A stretch of 64,000 bases of DNA from Haloarcula marina (GTDB lineage: Archaea; Halobacteriota; Halobacteria; Halobacteriales; Haloarculaceae): contig NZ_CP100404.1 in assembly GCF_024218775.1 (NCBI RefSeq), positions 620,001-684,000 of the forward strand. The letters run 5' to 3'. The notes below the pieces were generated by a model. That model made no database searches and was not told where the DNA came from. It was given only the letters and a program-made list of their open reading frames with translations. Numbering within the stretch: the first letter of the stretch is position 1; each line of letters starts with the position of its first letter. Positions 9,006 through 21,163 of the stretch are shown one piece after another. Both the position numbers and the translations under genes were made by a program.

Positions 9006-9571
9006 AGGGCACGTTCCGTGATGCCGCCTAAACAGTCTGTCGGCGGCGGACTCGGGAGTCAGCGGGGACAAAGCATATGCCGATGTGTGGTGACTGTCCG
9101 CACGTCCGCCTCTCGGGGCGGGCCTATGACAGGGAGAGGGGGCCACTCCCCCTCACGTGCCGCGCTTCTCGAGGGTCCCGTATGGTTATGTGTCCGCTAG
9201 CCGCGATATCGACGGCGAGAATTGGTGTTCCGCGGTCGCTACTCGGACGGCAATTCCAGAACGACAGACGCTCGCGACGGGAGTGAGCGCTCTACGGCGT
9301 GACCGCCGACGGACTGCGCCGTCGGCATTTGCATCCGGGCGAGACGCACTGCGTTCGTCTCGCGTGGTTCACATCCCTCTCGGCGTTTCGTTGCTCACAG
9401 GGCCGAGCACACGCGACGCTCGCTGGAGTTGTTCGCAGTAGAAGACGCCCGGAGCGGGATTTGAACCGGAAACAGACGTGCTCGCTCACGTCGTTCGCTG
9501 TACGCGACTGTCAGGGGTCAAATCCGCTCGATACGGATTTTCGACTCACGGATTCGTTCGTCGCAAAAGTA
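9006..9571. other. Non-coding stretch upstream of tRNA-Asp
   Basis: There is no credible gene in these 566 bases. The open frames are Arg/Ser-rich and run through tRNA-like sequence. The interval holds a partial copy of the tRNA-Asp 3' end (see 9445-9467). It resembles the decayed integration spots often found beside haloarchaeal tRNA genes. Confidence 0.6.
9445..9467 (-). repeat. Partial duplicate of the tRNA-Asp 3' end (att-like remnant)
   Basis: These 23 bases are identical to 9571-9593, which covers the T-arm and acceptor 3' side of tRNA-Asp. Similarity ends abruptly afterwards (gga against cgc). Such duplicated tRNA 3' ends are what tyrosine-recombinase integration into a tRNA leaves behind. 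Only about 100 bases now separate the copies and no integrase remains nearby, so this is most likely the scar of an old, deleted insertion. Confidence 0.6.
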
Positions 9572-9644
9572 CGCCCGGAGCGGGATTTGAACCCGCGTCA
9601 CGACCGTGACAGGGTCGTATGATGGGCCACTACACCATCCGGGC
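9572..9644 (-). tRNA. tRNA-Asp (GTC)
   Basis: The reverse complement folds as a 73-base tRNA. The acceptor GCCCGGA pairs with TCCGGGC. The anticodon arm ACGACC-CTGTCAC-GGTCGT gives anticodon GTC. The T arm is GCGGG-TTCAAAT-CCCGC. The discriminator base is G, as expected for aspartate tRNAs. No intron is visible and CCA is not encoded. Confidence 0.95.
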
Positions 9645-9843
9645 ACGCTGCCTTGCTGCACTTCATCGTATCTGGGTGGTAGTATTAAGACTTTCCAAAG
9701 GAAGGCGCTCTGGGATGTGTACCCGTGGCGGGACCCAAACTTCTATACTTCGTCTGCTCGAAAGGGTTGGTACGAGTGGCCATCCCACGGATTCCGTGTG
9801 CGGGTCGTGGGGTCGAGTAGCTACTGCCGTCAGAGTTGGTAAG

Positions 9844-9851
9844 TGTTATAT
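9844..9851 (+). promoter_or_regulatory. Candidate TATA box for the RNA polymerase operon
   Basis: The sequence TGTTATAT is AT-rich in a GC-rich setting and lies about 80 bases before the rpoH start. It would place transcription initiation near 9875 and give a leader of roughly 55 bases. The assignment rests only on resemblance to haloarchaeal TATA elements. Confidence 0.35.
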
Positions 9852-9929
9852 GCGTGCCGACAATAACGACCTGTAGTATCTCGTGACAGCCACCTTCTCC
9901 AGTAGCAGGCCCCACGCACGCACACACAC

Positions 9930-10157
9930 ATGGTAGATGTAAGTCAACACGACCTCGTCCCCGACCACAGCGTCGTCGACGAGGACGACCTCGAGGCAGT
10001 GCTCGACGAGTACGACATCAGGAAGACCGACCTCCCCAAAATCAAACGCGCCGACCCGGGACTTCCGGACGACGCGGAGGTCGGCGATGTCATCCGAATC
10101 GTTCGGGATTCGCGAACAACCGACGAAGCAGTCGTCTATCGACTGGTGGTCGAATAA
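9930..10157 (+). CDS. rpoH: DNA-directed RNA polymerase subunit H
   Basis: This 75-residue protein is the archaeal Rpo5/H subunit, equivalent to the C-terminal domain of eukaryotic Rpb5, and helps form the polymerase jaw. Family features are [14 protein letters not shown], the LPKIKRADP motif and the C-terminal [24 protein letters not shown]. It is the first gene of the polymerase operon. Its TAA shares one base with the rpoB2 ATG (TAATG), so the two genes are coupled. Confidence 0.97.
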   Translation: MVDVSQHDLVPDHSVVDEDDLEAVLDEYDIRKTDLPKIKRADPGLPDDAEVGDVIRIVRDSRTTDEAVVYRLVVE

Positions 10158-11722
10158 TGGACACACAGGACCGACGCGCTATTTCGCGTGAGTACTTCGC
10201 AAAGGAACGGCTCGCAGAACACCACTTCCGCTCGTTCAACGCGTTCCTCGACCGAGGGATGCAACAGGTGGTCGACGAGAAAGAGACCATCGAGACGGAC
10301 ATCGGCGACAAAGAGGGTCAGGAGCCGGTGTGGGTGGAACTCGGCGACGTTCGCGTCGTCACGCCCCGAGTCCGAGAGGCCGACGGGAGCGAGGAACTGC
10401 TCTATCCGCAGGAGGCCCGACTGCGAAACATCACCTACTCCGCGCCGGTGTTCATGGAGATGGCTATCGTCCGCGGCGGCGAGGAGGAACCCGAGGAAGT
10501 CGTCGACCGCACCGAGACGAAGATCGGCCGGATGCCCATCATGGTCGGCTCGAACAAGTGTAACATCGCCGGGTTCTCCGACGAGGAGCTCATCGACATC
10601 GGCGAGGACCCCGCCGACCCCGGCGGCTACTTCTGTGTCAACGGCTCCGAGCGAGTCCTGATGACCAGCGAGGACCTCGCGCCGAACAAGATTCTCGCCG
10701 AGTACGACACGAAGTACGGCGACGAGGTGCAGGTCGCCAAGACGTTCTCCCAGCGCCGTGGCTACCGCGCGCTCGTTCTCTGTGAGCGGACCCGCGACGG
10801 CCTGCTGGAAGTCTCGTTCCCGTCCGTCTCCGGCAGTATCGACTTCGTGACGCTGGTGCGGGCACTCGGACTCGAGTCCGACGAGGAAATCGTCCACCGC
10901 GTCTCCGAGGACCCGGAAATCGTGAAGTTCATGCTGGAGAACCTGGAGGAGGCCGAGGTCCAGACGACCGAAGAGGCCATCGAGACGCTGGGCAAGCGCG
11001 TCGCCTCCGGGCAGGGCAAGAACTACCAGCTGAAACGCGCCAACTACGTCATCGACCGCTACCTCCTGCCGCACCTCCACGAGGAGGGCGTCGACGAGGA
11101 AGAGGTCCGCATCAACAAGGCCTACTACCTCTGCCGGATGGCCGAGGCGTGCTTCGAACTCGCCTTGGAGCGCCGCGAGTCCGACGACAAGGACCACTAC
11201 GCCAACAAGCGGCTGAAGGTCAGCGGCGACCTGATGACCGACCTGTTCCGGACGGCGCTGAACAAGCTCGCCCGGGACGTGAAGTACCAGCTGGAACGCG
11301 CGAACATGCGGAACCGCCAACTGTCTGTCTCCACGGTGGTCCGCTCCGACGTGCTGACCGAACGGCTCGAACACCCCATCGCGACGGGGAACTGGGTCGG
11401 CGGCCGGTCCGGGGTCTCCCAACTGGTCGACCGCACCGACTTCATGGGGGTTCTCTCTCACCTGCGCCGTCTGCGCTCGCCGCTCTCGCGCTCGCAACCG
11501 CACTTCGAGGCGCGGGACCTGCACGCGACCCAGTGGGGTCGCATCTGCCCCTCCGAGACGCCGGAGGGCCCGAACTGTGGGCTGGTGAAGAACTTCGCGC
11601 AGGCGATGGAGCTGTCACAGGACGTCGAGGACGCACAGGGACTGAAACAGGAACTCGCTGACATGGGGGTTCAGGGCATCCCCGGCATCGAGTCTATCGA
11701 ACAACAGCCCGCGGACGACTAA
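10157..11722 (+). CDS. rpoB2: DNA-directed RNA polymerase subunit B'' (N-terminal half of B)
   Basis: The protein has 521 residues and corresponds to the N-terminal half of the bacterial beta / eukaryotic Rpb2 subunit, including protrusion, lobe and fork. Visible motifs are [14 protein letters not shown], the fork motif near [25 protein letters not shown] and [19 protein letters not shown]. In haloarchaea, as in many methanogens, B is split into B'' and B'. The downstream rpoB1 follows after one base. Confidence 0.97.
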   Translation: MDTQDRRAISREYFAKERLAEHHFRSFNAFLDRGMQQVVDEKETIETDIGDKEGQEPVWVELGDVRVVTPRVREADGSEELLYPQEARLRNITYSAPVFMEMAIVRGGEEEPEEVVDRTETKIGRMPIMVGSNKCNIAGFSDEELIDIGEDPADPGGYFCVNGSERVLMTSEDLAPNKILAEYDTKYGDEVQVAKTFSQRRGYRALVLCERTRDGLLEVSFPSVSGSIDFVTLVRALGLESDEEIVHRVSEDPEIVKFMLENLEEAEVQTTEEAIETLGKRVASGQGKNYQLKRANYVIDRYLLPHLHEEGVDEEEVRINKAYYLCRMAEACFELALERRESDDKDHYANKRLKVSGDLMTDLFRTALNKLARDVKYQLERANMRNRQLSVSTVVRSDVLTERLEHPIATGNWVGGRSGVSQLVDRTDFMGVLSHLRRLRSPLSRSQPHFEARDLHATQWGRICPSETPEGPNCGLVKNFAQAMELSQDVEDAQGLKQELADMGVQGIPGIESIEQQPADD

Positions 11723-11723
11723 C

Positions 11724-13550
11724 ATGAGTCAGGGACGCGAAGCCAAAGTATACGTAAACGGCAGTTTGGTCGGGACACACCCCGACCCCGAACAGCTCGC
11801 AGAACAGGTCCGACAGGCCCGACGCCGAGGAGACGTTTCCCAGATGGTCAACGTCTCTGTGAAGGACCGCACGGACGAGGTCATCATCAACGCAGACGCG
11901 GGCCGCGCCCGCCGACCGCTGCTGGTCGTCGAGGACGGCGAACCGCTGATGACCGAGGAGGAAGTGGAGGAGATAAAGGACGGCGACGTTCAGTTCGAGG
12001 AACTCGTCGAGCGGGGCGTGGTCGAGTTCATCGACGCCGAAGAAGAGGAGGACATCCTCGTCGGCGTCGACGAGGACGAACTCACCGAGAACCACACGCA
12101 CCTCGAAGTCGACCCGCAACTGATGTTCGGTATCGGCGCGGGGATGATTCCGTACCCCGAACACAACGCCAGCCCGCGCATTACGATGGGGTCGGGGATG
12201 ATCAAGCAGTCGCTCGGCCTGCCGAGCGCGAACTACCGCATCCGCCCGGACACCCGTCAGCACCTGCTGCACTACCCGCAGCTCTCGATGGTCAAGACCC
12301 AGACCACGGAGCAAATCGGCTACGACGACCGACCCGCGGCGCAGAACTTCGTCGTCGCCGTGATGAGCTACGAGGGGTTCAACATCGAGGACGCACTCGT
12401 CATGAACAAAGGGTCCGTCGAGCGTGCGCTCGCCCGGTCGCACTTCTTCCGGACGTACGAGGGCGAGGAACGACGCTACCCCGGTGGGCAGGAGGACCGC
12501 TTCGAGATGCCCGACGACGAGGTGCGGGGCGCTCGCGGCGAGGAAGCGTACACCCACCTCGACGACGACGGCCTCGTCAACCCCGAGACGGACGTGGGCG
12601 AGAACGCCGTCCTGCTGGGGAAGACCAGCCCGCCCCGGTTCCTCGAAGAACCGGACGACATGGGCGGCCTCTCCCCGCAGAAGCGCCGCGAGACGAGCGT
12701 CACGATGCGCTCGGGCGAATCCGGCGTCGTCGACACCGTCACGCTGATGGAGGGCGAAGACGGCTCGAAGCTCTCGAAAGTGTCCGTGCGCGACGAGCGA
12801 ATCCCCGAACTCGGGGACAAGTTCGCGAGCCGTCACGGCCAGAAGGGCGTCGTCGGCCACATCGCACCGCAGGAGGACATGCCCTTCACCGAGGAGGGCG
12901 TCGTCCCCGACCTCGTCATCAACCCGCACGCGCTCCCCTCGCGCATGACCGTCGGCCACATTCTGGAGATGATCGGCGGGAAGGTCGGCGCGCTCGAAGG
13001 CCGCCGCGTCGACGGGACGGCCTTCACCGGCGAGGACGAGGAGGAACTCCGCGGTTCGCTCGAAGCCCACGGCTTCGACTCCAGCGGCAAGGAGACGATG
13101 TACTCCGGCGTCACCGGCGAGAAGATTGAAGCCGACATCTTCGTCGGCGACATCTTCTACCAGAAACTCTACCACATGGTCTCGAACAAACTGCACGCCC
13201 GTTCGCGCGGGCCGGTGCAGGTGCTCACCCGCCAGCCCACGGAGGGACGCGCCCGCGAGGGTGGTCTCCGTGTGGGTGAGATGGAACGGGACGTGCTCAT
13301 CGGCCACGGGGCGGCGATGGCCCTCAAGGAACGACTCTTAGACGAGTCTGACCGCGAGTGGATCAACGTCTGTGGCCAGTGTGGCATGACCGCCGTGGAG
13401 AACGTCGAGCAACGCCGCATCTACTGCCCGAACTGCGAGGAGGAGACGGACATCCACGAGGTGGAGATGTCCTACGCGTTCAAACTCCTGCTCGACGAGA
13501 TGAAGGCGCTCGGCATCGCTCCGCGAATCGAACTGGAGGACGCAGTCTAG
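11724..13550 (+). CDS. rpoB1: DNA-directed RNA polymerase subunit B' (C-terminal half of B)
   Basis: The protein has 608 residues and corresponds to the C-terminal half of Rpb2/beta. Key motifs are [35 protein letters not shown], the [12 protein letters not shown] motif and a zinc ribbon near the C-terminus (CGQCG ... CPNC) before the [18 protein letters not shown] clamp segment. It starts one base after rpoB2 ends and ends one base before rpoA1. Confidence 0.97.
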   Translation: MSQGREAKVYVNGSLVGTHPDPEQLAEQVRQARRRGDVSQMVNVSVKDRTDEVIINADAGRARRPLLVVEDGEPLMTEEEVEEIKDGDVQFEELVERGVVEFIDAEEEEDILVGVDEDELTENHTHLEVDPQLMFGIGAGMIPYPEHNASPRITMGSGMIKQSLGLPSANYRIRPDTRQHLLHYPQLSMVKTQTTEQIGYDDRPAAQNFVVAVMSYEGFNIEDALVMNKGSVERALARSHFFRTYEGEERRYPGGQEDRFEMPDDEVRGARGEEAYTHLDDDGLVNPETDVGENAVLLGKTSPPRFLEEPDDMGGLSPQKRRETSVTMRSGESGVVDTVTLMEGEDGSKLSKVSVRDERIPELGDKFASRHGQKGVVGHIAPQEDMPFTEEGVVPDLVINPHALPSRMTVGHILEMIGGKVGALEGRRVDGTAFTGEDEEELRGSLEAHGFDSSGKETMYSGVTGEKIEADIFVGDIFYQKLYHMVSNKLHARSRGPVQVLTRQPTEGRAREGGLRVGEMERDVLIGHGAAMALKERLLDESDREWINVCGQCGMTAVENVEQRRIYCPNCEEETDIHEVEMSYAFKLLLDEMKALGIAPRIELEDAV

Positions 13551-13551
13551 C

Positions 13552-16461
13552 ATGAGTTCCCAACAGACACCACAGGAAATCGGTCAGCTCAGTTTCGGGC
13601 TGATGGACCCCGAGGAGTACCGCGAGATGTCGGCCACGAAGGTCATCACGGCCGACACCTACGACGACGACGGCTTCCCCATCGACATGGGGCTGATGGA
13701 CCCCCGTCTCGGCGTCATCGACCCCGGACTGGAGTGTAAGACCTGCGGGAAACACAGCGGGTCGTGTAACGGCCACTTCGGCCACATCGAACTCGCTGCG
13801 CCGGTCATCCACGTCGGGTTCGCGAAGCTCATCCGACGGCTCCTGCGCGGGACCTGCCGAGACTGCTCGCGCCTCTGTCTCGACGAGATGGAACGCGAGG
13901 AGTTCCGCGACCGACTCCAGCGCTCCCGTGACCTCGGCCGCGACCTGAACGACGTGACGAAGGCCGCCATCCGACAGGCCCGCAAGAAGGACCGCTGTCC
14001 GTTCTGCGGCGAGAAGCAGTACGACATCAAACACGAGAAGCCGACGACCTACTACGAGGTCCAGCAGGTGCTCGCGGCGGACTACCCAGACCGCATCGCC
14101 GAGGCGATGGAGGAGTCCGACGAGCGCATCTCGCCGACGGACCTCGCCGAGGAGACGGGCATCGACAGCGGCCGCGTGCAGGAGATTCTCAGCGGCGAGT
14201 TCCGCCCGCGACAGGAGGACCGCCGCGCCCTGGAGAAGGCCCTCTCGGTGGACCTCACCGAGGAGGACATGAACAAACTGATGCCCTCGGACATCCGCGA
14301 CTGGTTCGAGGACATCCCGGACGAGGACATCGAAGTGCTGGGGATGAACCCCGAGCGCTCGCGGCCCGAGTGGATGATTCTGACCGTCCTTCCCGTGCCG
14401 CCGGTCACCGCTCGCCCCTCGATTACGCTGGACAACGGCCAGCGCTCCGAGGACGACCTGACCCACAAACTGGTCGACATCATCCGCATCAACCAGCGGT
14501 TCATGGAGAACCGCGAGGCCGGTGCGCCCCAACTCATCATCGAGGACCTCTGGGAACTCCTGCAGTACCACGTCACCACGTTCATGGACAACGAGATTTC
14601 GGGCACGCCGCCGGCGCGCCACCGCTCTGGCCGCCCGCTCAAGACGCTCTCCCAGCGCCTGAAGGGCAAGGAAGGGCGCTTCCGTGGTTCGCTGTCCGGG
14701 AAGCGCGTGAACTTCTCGGCACGGACCGTCATCTCGCCGGACCCGACCCTCTCGCTGAACGAAGTCGGCGTCCCCGAACGGGTCGCCCGCGAGATGACCC
14801 AGACGATGAACGTCAACGAGCGGAATCTGGAGAACGCTCGCCGCTACGTCGCCAACGGCCCCGAGGGCCACCCCGGCGCGAACTACGTCCGCCGACCGGA
14901 CGGCCGCCGCCTCAAGGTCACCGAGAAGAACTGCGAGGAACTAGCCGAGAAAGTCGAACCCGGGTGGGAAGTGTCCCGCCATCTGGTCGACGGCGACGTC
15001 ATCATCTTCAACCGACAGCCGTCGCTGCACCGGATGTCCATCATGGCCCACGAAGTGGTCGTGATGCCGTACAAGACGTTCCGCCTGAACACCGTCGTCT
15101 GCCCGCCGTACAACGCAGACTTCGACGGGGACGAGATGAACATGCACGCCCTCCAGAACGAGGAGGCCCGGGCCGAGGCCCGCGTCCTCATGCGCGTGCA
15201 GGAACAGATGCTCTCGCCGCGCTTCGGTGAGAACATCATCGGTGCGATTCAGGACCACATCAGCGGGACCTATCTGCTGACGCACACCAACCCGCAGTTC
15301 AACGAGACGCAGGCGCTGGACCTGCTTCGGGCGACCCGCATCGACGAACTGCCGGAAGCAGACGGCGTCGACGACGCGGGCGAGGAGTACTGGACCGGCC
15401 GCACGCTGTTCTCGGAACTCCTGCCGGACGACCTGAACCTGGAGTTCACGTCCTCCGCCGGTGACACGGTCGTTATCGAGGACGGCGAGATGACCAGCGG
15501 GACCATCGACGAGGACGCCGTCGGCGCGTTCGGCGGCGAAGTCGTCGACACCATCGCCAAGGACTACTCGAAGACCCGCGCACGCATCCTGGTCAACGAG
15601 GTGTCCGCGCTGGCGATGCGCTCCATCATGCACTTCGGGTTCTCCATCGGTATCGACGACGAGTCCATCCCGCGGGCGGCCGAGGAGCAGATCAACGACG
15701 CCATCGACAACGCCTACGACCGCGTCGAGGAACTCATCGAGACCTACGAGCGCGGCGACCTCGAATCCCTGCCGGGCCGGACCGTCGACGAGACGCTGGA
15801 GATGAAGATCATGCAGACGCTGGGCAAGGCGCGTGACTCCGCCGGTGACATCGCCGAAGACCACTTCGACGACGACAACCCGGCCGTCGTGATGGCCGAG
15901 TCCGGCGCGCGTGGGTCGATGCTGAACCTGACCCAGATGGCTGGCTGTGTCGGCCAGCAGGCAGTCCGGGGCGAGCGAATCAACCGCGGCTACGAGAACC
16001 GCACCCTCTCGCACTTCGAGGAGGGCGACCTCTCGGCGGACGCTCACGGGTTCGTGGAAGCCTCCTACCGAACGGGCCTCTCGCCCAAGGAGTTCTTCTT
16101 CCACGCGATGGGTGGCCGCGAGGGCCTCGTCGACACGGCAGTCCGGACCTCGAAGTCCGGGTACCTCCAGCGCCGTCTCATCAACGCCCTCTCCGAACTG
16201 GAGACCCAGTACGACGGGACGGTTCGGGACACCTCCGACACCATCGTCCAGTTCGAGTTCGGCGAGGACGGCACGTCGCCGGTCGACGTGTCCTCGAATC
16301 AGGACGAGGCGGCCGTCGACGTGGACCAAATCGCAGAGAGCGTCCTCAACGAGGAGTTCGAGAGCGAGAAACAGAAGGAGAGCTTCCTCGGACAGCGCAC
16401 CGAGCGGACCAACCTCTCGGAACACGCCGACGACTGGTGGATGGCCGAGGGTGATGACTAA
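13552..16461 (+). CDS. rpoA1: DNA-directed RNA polymerase subunit A' (catalytic)
   Basis: The protein has 969 residues and is the N-terminal part of Rpb1/beta'. The catalytic magnesium motif NADFDGD lies at residues 521-527 (D523, D525, D527). The N-terminal zinc site starts at C62 ([11 protein letters not shown], then HFGH), with further pairs CRDC and CPFC. Trigger-loop and bridge-helix residues follow ([43 protein letters not shown]). An extra segment around residues 165-265 contains a helix-turn-helix-like stretch ([20 protein letters not shown]), making the protein longer than many archaeal A' subunits. Confidence 0.97.
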   Translation: MSSQQTPQEIGQLSFGLMDPEEYREMSATKVITADTYDDDGFPIDMGLMDPRLGVIDPGLECKTCGKHSGSCNGHFGHIELAAPVIHVGFAKLIRRLLRGTCRDCSRLCLDEMEREEFRDRLQRSRDLGRDLNDVTKAAIRQARKKDRCPFCGEKQYDIKHEKPTTYYEVQQVLAADYPDRIAEAMEESDERISPTDLAEETGIDSGRVQEILSGEFRPRQEDRRALEKALSVDLTEEDMNKLMPSDIRDWFEDIPDEDIEVLGMNPERSRPEWMILTVLPVPPVTARPSITLDNGQRSEDDLTHKLVDIIRINQRFMENREAGAPQLIIEDLWELLQYHVTTFMDNEISGTPPARHRSGRPLKTLSQRLKGKEGRFRGSLSGKRVNFSARTVISPDPTLSLNEVGVPERVAREMTQTMNVNERNLENARRYVANGPEGHPGANYVRRPDGRRLKVTEKNCEELAEKVEPGWEVSRHLVDGDVIIFNRQPSLHRMSIMAHEVVVMPYKTFRLNTVVCPPYNADFDGDEMNMHALQNEEARAEARVLMRVQEQMLSPRFGENIIGAIQDHISGTYLLTHTNPQFNETQALDLLRATRIDELPEADGVDDAGEEYWTGRTLFSELLPDDLNLEFTSSAGDTVVIEDGEMTSGTIDEDAVGAFGGEVVDTIAKDYSKTRARILVNEVSALAMRSIMHFGFSIGIDDESIPRAAEEQINDAIDNAYDRVEELIETYERGDLESLPGRTVDETLEMKIMQTLGKARDSAGDIAEDHFDDDNPAVVMAESGARGSMLNLTQMAGCVGQQAVRGERINRGYENRTLSHFEEGDLSADAHGFVEASYRTGLSPKEFFFHAMGGREGLVDTAVRTSKSGYLQRRLINALSELETQYDGTVRDTSDTIVQFEFGEDGTSPVDVSSNQDEAAVDVDQIAESVLNEEFESEKQKESFLGQRTERTNLSEHADDWWMAEGDD

Positions 16462-16463
16462 CC

Positions 16464-17651
16464 ATGACGACAACTGACGTTTCCGCAGACATCGAAGCGG
16501 TCGTCGAGGACACGGACCTGCCCCGACGGCTGAAAGACGAGGTGTACAGCACTATCGACGCCCGCGACCTCGGCGTCGAGGACGCCGACCGCGTCGCGAA
16601 GGCCGTCGAGTCCCGCTACATGGACACGCGGGTCGACCCGCTGGACCCGGTCGGGACCGTCTCGGCCCAGTCCATCGGCGAACCGGGAACGCAGATGACG
16701 ATGAACACGTTCCACTACGCGGGGGTCGCAGAAATCGACGTGACGCAGGGCCTGCCGCGCCTCATCGAACTCGTGGACGCCCGGAAGACGCCGGACACGC
16801 CGATGATGACCGTCCATCTGGACGAGGAGTACGCCGACGACCGCGAGAAGGCTCACGAGGTCGTCTGGAAGATTGAGGCGACGCGCATCCTCGCGCTGGG
16901 CGACATCTCGACGAACGTCGCGGACATGCTCGTCCAGATCGACCTCAACGAGGATACCCTGCTCGAACGGTGGCCGACGGTGGGCGACACCGAGGCCATC
17001 GCTGAGGAGATAGCCGAGACCATCGAGTCGAAACTGGGCGTCGGGGCCCGGCAGGCCGGGACAGTCATCGAGTTCGGTCCCGAGGAACCGAGTTACCGCG
17101 ACCTCCTGCAACTGGTCGAGGAACTGCGCGACATCGTGTTCAAGGGCATCGAGGAGATCTCCCGCGTCGTCATCCGCAAGGAAGAACTGGAGGACGGCGA
17201 GGAGTTCGTCCTCTACACCGAAGGGTCGGACTTCGGCGAAGTGCTGGGCATCGAGGGCGTGGACGCCTCCCGGACGACGTGTAACAACATCCACGAAATC
17301 TACCGCAGCCTCGGCGTCGAAGCGGCCCGCGAGACGCTCATCAACGAGACGATGAACACCCTCGAAGAGCAGGGGCTGGACGACGTGAACGTCCGTCACC
17401 TGATGCTGGTCGCAGACATCATGACCAACGAGGGGACCATCGAGTCCATCGGCCGCCACGGCATCTCCGGGTCGAAAGACTCCGTGCTCGCCCGCGCGGC
17501 GTTCGAGGTGACGGTCAACCACCTGCTCGACGCCGCCATCCACGGCGAAGTCGACGAACTCGACGGCGTCACGGAGAACGTCATCGTCGGCAAGCCCATC
17601 AAACTCGGAACGGGGGACGTGGACCTCCGGATGGGCGCCAGTCAGGACTGA
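16464..17651 (+). CDS. rpoA2: DNA-directed RNA polymerase subunit A''
   Basis: The protein has 395 residues and is the C-terminal part of Rpb1/beta' (jaw and cleft). Typical motifs are [41 protein letters not shown] and the C-terminal [18 protein letters not shown]. It begins two bases after rpoA1 and is followed three bases later by nusA. No intein is present. Confidence 0.97.
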   Translation: MTTTDVSADIEAVVEDTDLPRRLKDEVYSTIDARDLGVEDADRVAKAVESRYMDTRVDPLDPVGTVSAQSIGEPGTQMTMNTFHYAGVAEIDVTQGLPRLIELVDARKTPDTPMMTVHLDEEYADDREKAHEVVWKIEATRILALGDISTNVADMLVQIDLNEDTLLERWPTVGDTEAIAEEIAETIESKLGVGARQAGTVIEFGPEEPSYRDLLQLVEELRDIVFKGIEEISRVVIRKEELEDGEEFVLYTEGSDFGEVLGIEGVDASRTTCNNIHEIYRSLGVEAARETLINETMNTLEEQGLDDVNVRHLMLVADIMTNEGTIESIGRHGISGSKDSVLARAAFEVTVNHLLDAAIHGEVDELDGVTENVIVGKPIKLGTGDVDLRMGASQD

Positions 17652-17654
17652 GAC

Positions 17655-18080
17655 ATGCGGGTCGAAATCTCGGACGAAGCGCGCCAACTGGTCGCCCTCT
17701 TCGAGGACGAGGCAGAGGTCACCGTCCGGGATTGCGTCGTCGACGAGACTCACGACCAAGTCGTCTATCTCGTCAAGCGGGGCGAGATGGCCGAGGCCAT
17801 CGGCCCCGGCGGACAGACCGTCGGCGTCGTCGAGGAGCAACTCGGCCGGGACGTGAAACTCGTCGAGGACGCGGAGACGGCGGAGAACTTCGTCGCGAAC
17901 GCGCTGGCCCCCGCGGCGGTGTACAACGTCACCGTCTCGGAGAACGGCGATACCGTCGCCTACGTCGAGGTGGCACAGGAAGACCGCGGCGCGGCAATCG
18001 GTCGCGAGGGGCGCAACATCGACGCCGCTCGCCAACTGGCGAAACGGCACTTCGAAATCGACGGCATCGAACTGACCTGA
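17655..18080 (+). CDS. nusA: NusA-like transcription factor (KH domain)
   Basis: This 141-residue protein is the short archaeal NusA, made of two KH domains only, without the S1 and N-terminal domains of bacterial NusA. KH motifs are GEMAEAIGPGGQTVGVVEEQLG and GAAIGREGRNIDAARQLAKRHF. It binds RNA and is thought to act in transcription elongation or termination. As the last gene of the polymerase operon it ends about 25 bases from the convergent transducer gene. Confidence 0.93.
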   Translation: MRVEISDEARQLVALFEDEAEVTVRDCVVDETHDQVVYLVKRGEMAEAIGPGGQTVGVVEEQLGRDVKLVEDAETAENFVANALAPAAVYNVTVSENGDTVAYVEVAQEDRGAAIGREGRNIDAARQLAKRHFEIDGIELT

Positions 18081-18104
18081 GCCGTCCCAAATTCCTTTTC
18101 GCGC

Positions 18105-20519
18105 TCAGTCGTCTTGCTCCGGCAGCGGCGCGTCGCCCACGTCGGGGTCGTACACGTCCGTGTCGCCGTCGAACGATTGGCCGGTCTGCACGTCGAACTG
18201 CGTGAGCAGTTCGCGCAGGTTCGTCGCCTGTCCGGACAGCGACTCGATGCTCGTGGTCACCTCGTTGATGGTGGCGGTCTGTTGCTCGGCGGCGGCGGCG
18301 ACGCTCTCGGCTTGGCTGGCGGTCTCCTCGCTGATAGAGCCGACTTCGTCGACCATCGCGACCGTCTCCTCGGTGGCGCTGGCCTGTTCGTCGGTCGCGT
18401 CGTTGATGGACTGGATGCCGTCGTTGACGGCGTCGACGCGGTCGACGATGTGCTCTAAGGACTCGATGGCGTCGTCGACGGTGTCGATACCGTCGGTGAC
18501 GCTGTCGCCCATCTGCTGGATGTCGGTCACCGCTTCGTCCGTCGAATCCTGCACATCGGTGATGACCGCCGACACCTCGTCGGTGGCGTCGCTGGTCTCC
18601 GCGGCCAGCGACTTGATCTCGTCGGCGACGACGGCGAAGCCCTCACCGGCCTCGCCAGCGCGCGCGGCCTCGATGGAGGCGTTCAAGGCGAGCATGTTGG
18701 TCTGCTCGGCGATGTCGTCGATGAGGTCGACCACCTCGCCGATGTGGGCCATCTCCTCGTCGAGCGCCTCGACGCGGTCGATGGTCTCGTCGGCCCGTTC
18801 CTCGATGTCGCTCATCACGGACATGGCCTCGCTGGCCCGTTCGCTGCCCGTCTCGCCGATGCGCGCGGCCTCGTCTGCGGTCCCGGCCACTTGGTCGGCT
18901 TGCGCGGCCACTTCCTCGATGGTCGCCGAGAGGTTCGACATCTCGTCGGCGGCCTGCTGGAGGTTCTCGTGCTGGCGGTCCGCGCCAGAGGCGATTTCTT
19001 GCACCGACGTGCTGACCTCCTCGCTGGCGCTCCGAACTTCGGTGGCGCTCGCGGTAATCTGGTCGGCGGAGCCGTCGACGTCGGCGGCGAACTCGCGGAT
19101 GTGGACGACGGTCTGGCCGAGTTGAGCGAGCATGTCGTTGAACGCCTGTGCGATTTCTCGCATCGCGTCGGTGTCCGTGCCGGTGTCGAGACGCTGACTG
19201 AGGTCGCCGTCGGCGGCCTCGCGCATCACCGCCGAGAACTCTTCGGCCTCTCGTTCCAGCGAGTCGGCCAGCTGTTCGGCCTCGCGCTGGGCGGCCTCGG
19301 CGTCGGCCTTCGCGTCCTCGATTTCGGTGATGAACCGTTCGAGCTCGGTCTGCATGGCCGAGAGGGATTCGCCGAGGCGGCCCGGCACGTCCTCGTCCAA
19401 GACGGGGTCGTCGAACTCCTGTTGGGCGAGGGCGTCCGCTTGGTCGGCGACGGTTCCCAGATACGACTGGATGTCGGTGAACGCGCGCTCGACCTGCCCG
19501 ATTTCGTCGAGGCGGTCGCTCGACTCGGCGCCGTCGTCGAGACGCCCGTCTGCGAGCGCTTCGGCCCGCTCCGTGACCCGCGTCAGCGACCGGCGGATGT
19601 CTCGGCCGACGAACGCACCGAAGGCGACGACGCCGACGAGCGCAAGTCCGATGAGCGCGAACAGGTCCCGCTGGACCCGGTTGCGGAGTGCGTAGGCGTT
19701 CGCCGTCGGGGCCTCCTTCACGACGGCCCAGTTGGTCCCCGCGACGGGGGCGTAGCTGAGGAGTTGCCCGTCGGCTTCGACGATGCCGCCGGTTCCGTTC
19801 GCCGTCTCGGCGATGGCGGCGGACTTCGTCTCGCCATCGTAGCGCTTGAAGATGCGCGACTCGTTGTCCGCGAAGACGATTTCGTTGCGTCCGCTGGCGG
19901 ACTCGACGACGACGGTCTCGCTCCCCTCGATGGAGTGGCTGAACTGTTCGGAGCGTTGGCTGACGTTGTAGAAGATGACCGTGTGGTAGTTGCTCTCCGG
20001 GACCGTGCTCGCGAAGGCGATGTAGAAGTGGTCGTCGTGTCGGAACACGCGGGACCGAGCCACGTCGTCGGCGTTCTCGAAGACGAGCATCCCACGGAGC
20101 CACGCGACACCGAAGTCGCCCAGCGTCTGGTTACGGTAGCTGTCGACGGTGCTCCGCTCGATGTGATTGGTCGACGCCGAAACGTAGTTGATGGCGTGCA
20201 CCGACCCGTTGAGGCGACGCTGTGCGTACGAGAAGGTCCCCTGCGCGCGCGTCGCCGTCGCGCCCGCGACGTAGTAGTGATTCGAGAGCAGTCGGGTCGT
20301 CCGCGTCTGCCGTTCCAGCCAGTCGGACATCGACTGGGCCTCCTGTTCGGTGGTCGTGGCGAGTTCGCTGTTCCGCTGTTCTGTGAGTTCCGTCGCAATC
20401 GCGCTTTGTGCTACCAGTCCCGCGCTCGTGACCACGACGGCGATGACGGCCACGGCGAGCGCGAACTTCCGAAGGTAGCTCCGACGGATGGCGTCTGGAA
20501 GGAGTGAGTCGCTGTTCAT
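18105..20519 (-). CDS. Halobacterial methyl-accepting transducer with extracellular sensor domain
   Basis: The protein has 804 residues. Membrane helix 1 spans about 18-41. An extracellular Cache-like sensor of about 240 residues follows, then membrane helix 2 at about 286-305, a HAMP domain (306-360) and a second HAMP-like segment near 400-470. A long coiled-coil signalling domain ends the protein and carries the hairpin tip [20 protein letters not shown], where CheA/CheW bind. Glu/Gln-rich heptads flank the tip as likely methylation sites. The ligand is unknown. It converges with nusA and diverges from rps12. Confidence 0.92.
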   Translation of the reverse strand: MNSDSLLPDAIRRSYLRKFALAVAVIAVVVTSAGLVAQSAIATELTEQRNSELATTTEQEAQSMSDWLERQTRTTRLLSNHYYVAGATATRAQGTFSYAQRRLNGSVHAINYVSASTNHIERSTVDSYRNQTLGDFGVAWLRGMLVFENADDVARSRVFRHDDHFYIAFASTVPESNYHTVIFYNVSQRSEQFSHSIEGSETVVVESASGRNEIVFADNESRIFKRYDGETKSAAIAETANGTGGIVEADGQLLSYAPVAGTNWAVVKEAPTANAYALRNRVQRDLFALIGLALVGVVAFGAFVGRDIRRSLTRVTERAEALADGRLDDGAESSDRLDEIGQVERAFTDIQSYLGTVADQADALAQQEFDDPVLDEDVPGRLGESLSAMQTELERFITEIEDAKADAEAAQREAEQLADSLEREAEEFSAVMREAADGDLSQRLDTGTDTDAMREIAQAFNDMLAQLGQTVVHIREFAADVDGSADQITASATEVRSASEEVSTSVQEIASGADRQHENLQQAADEMSNLSATIEEVAAQADQVAGTADEAARIGETGSERASEAMSVMSDIEERADETIDRVEALDEEMAHIGEVVDLIDDIAEQTNMLALNASIEAARAGEAGEGFAVVADEIKSLAAETSDATDEVSAVITDVQDSTDEAVTDIQQMGDSVTDGIDTVDDAIESLEHIVDRVDAVNDGIQSINDATDEQASATEETVAMVDEVGSISEETASQAESVAAAAEQQTATINEVTTSIESLSGQATNLRELLTQFDVQTGQSFDGDTDVYDPDVGDAPLPEQDD

Positions 20520-20696
20520 GCTGAATCCTCGGCCAGCGGGCTCTCGCCCCCCGGCGCCGTTGCCATCACTTTTTCAACCCCTGTTGTAAACCCTACTCCC
20601 CGGTTATCACGAGCAATTATCGGGGCGGGACCGAATGTGACCGTCTCACGTGGGGGAGACCGCCACACGCGGGCGGTACGGCGCCGAGAAAAGAGG

Positions 20697-20706
20697 AGTC
20701 TTAAGT
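20697..20706 (+). promoter_or_regulatory. Candidate TATA box for rps12
   Basis: An AT-rich CTTAAGTA element lies about 27-35 bases before the rps12 ATG at 20733. That spacing would give a leaderless or nearly leaderless transcript, which is common in haloarchaea. It is assigned by position and composition only. Confidence 0.4.
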
Positions 20707-20732
20707 ACCTCGGCAGGATAAGCACGCGTACT

Positions 20733-21161
20733 ATGGCAAACGGCAAATACGCCGCGCGCAAGCTCAAGAAGGACCGCCAGAAGCACCGGTGGTCCGACTC
20801 TGACTACGCGCGCCGCGAACGCGGGCTGGGCAAGAAGTCCGACCCGCTGGAGGGCGCGCCGCAGGGTCGAGGTATCGTCTTAGAGAAGGTGGGCATCGAA
20901 GCAAAGCAGCCCAACTCCGCGATTCGAAAGTGCGTTCGCGTCCAACTCATCAAGAACGGCAAACAGGTCACCGCGTTCTGTCCCGGTGACGGCGCTATCT
21001 CTTTCATCGACGAACACGACGAGGTCACCATCGCCGGTATCGGTGGTGCGAAGGGTCGCGCGATGGGCGACCTCTCCGGTGTCAACTACAAAGTGGAGAA
21101 GGTCAACGGCGTCTCCATGATCGAACTGGTCCGCGGCAACGCCGAAAAACCGGTCCGATAA
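20733..21161 (+). CDS. rps12: Ribosomal protein uS12
   Basis: This 142-residue protein is the archaeal/eukaryotic form of S12, part of the 30S decoding centre. Diagnostic motifs are [36 protein letters not shown] and [16 protein letters not shown]. The frame is open further upstream, but ATG 20733 ([15 protein letters not shown]) gives the family N-terminus and lies at the right distance from a TATA-like element. rps7 follows after two bases. Confidence 0.97.
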   Translation: MANGKYAARKLKKDRQKHRWSDSDYARRERGLGKKSDPLEGAPQGRGIVLEKVGIEAKQPNSAIRKCVRVQLIKNGKQVTAFCPGDGAISFIDEHDEVTIAGIGGAKGRAMGDLSGVNYKVEKVNGVSMIELVRGNAEKPVR

Positions 21162-21163
21162 TC

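Noticed and set aside
9299-9622. 107-residue plus-strand frame beside tRNA-Asp
   Set aside because: It contains RPERDLNPRHDRD, the false translation of the tRNA complement, twice. No family similarity.
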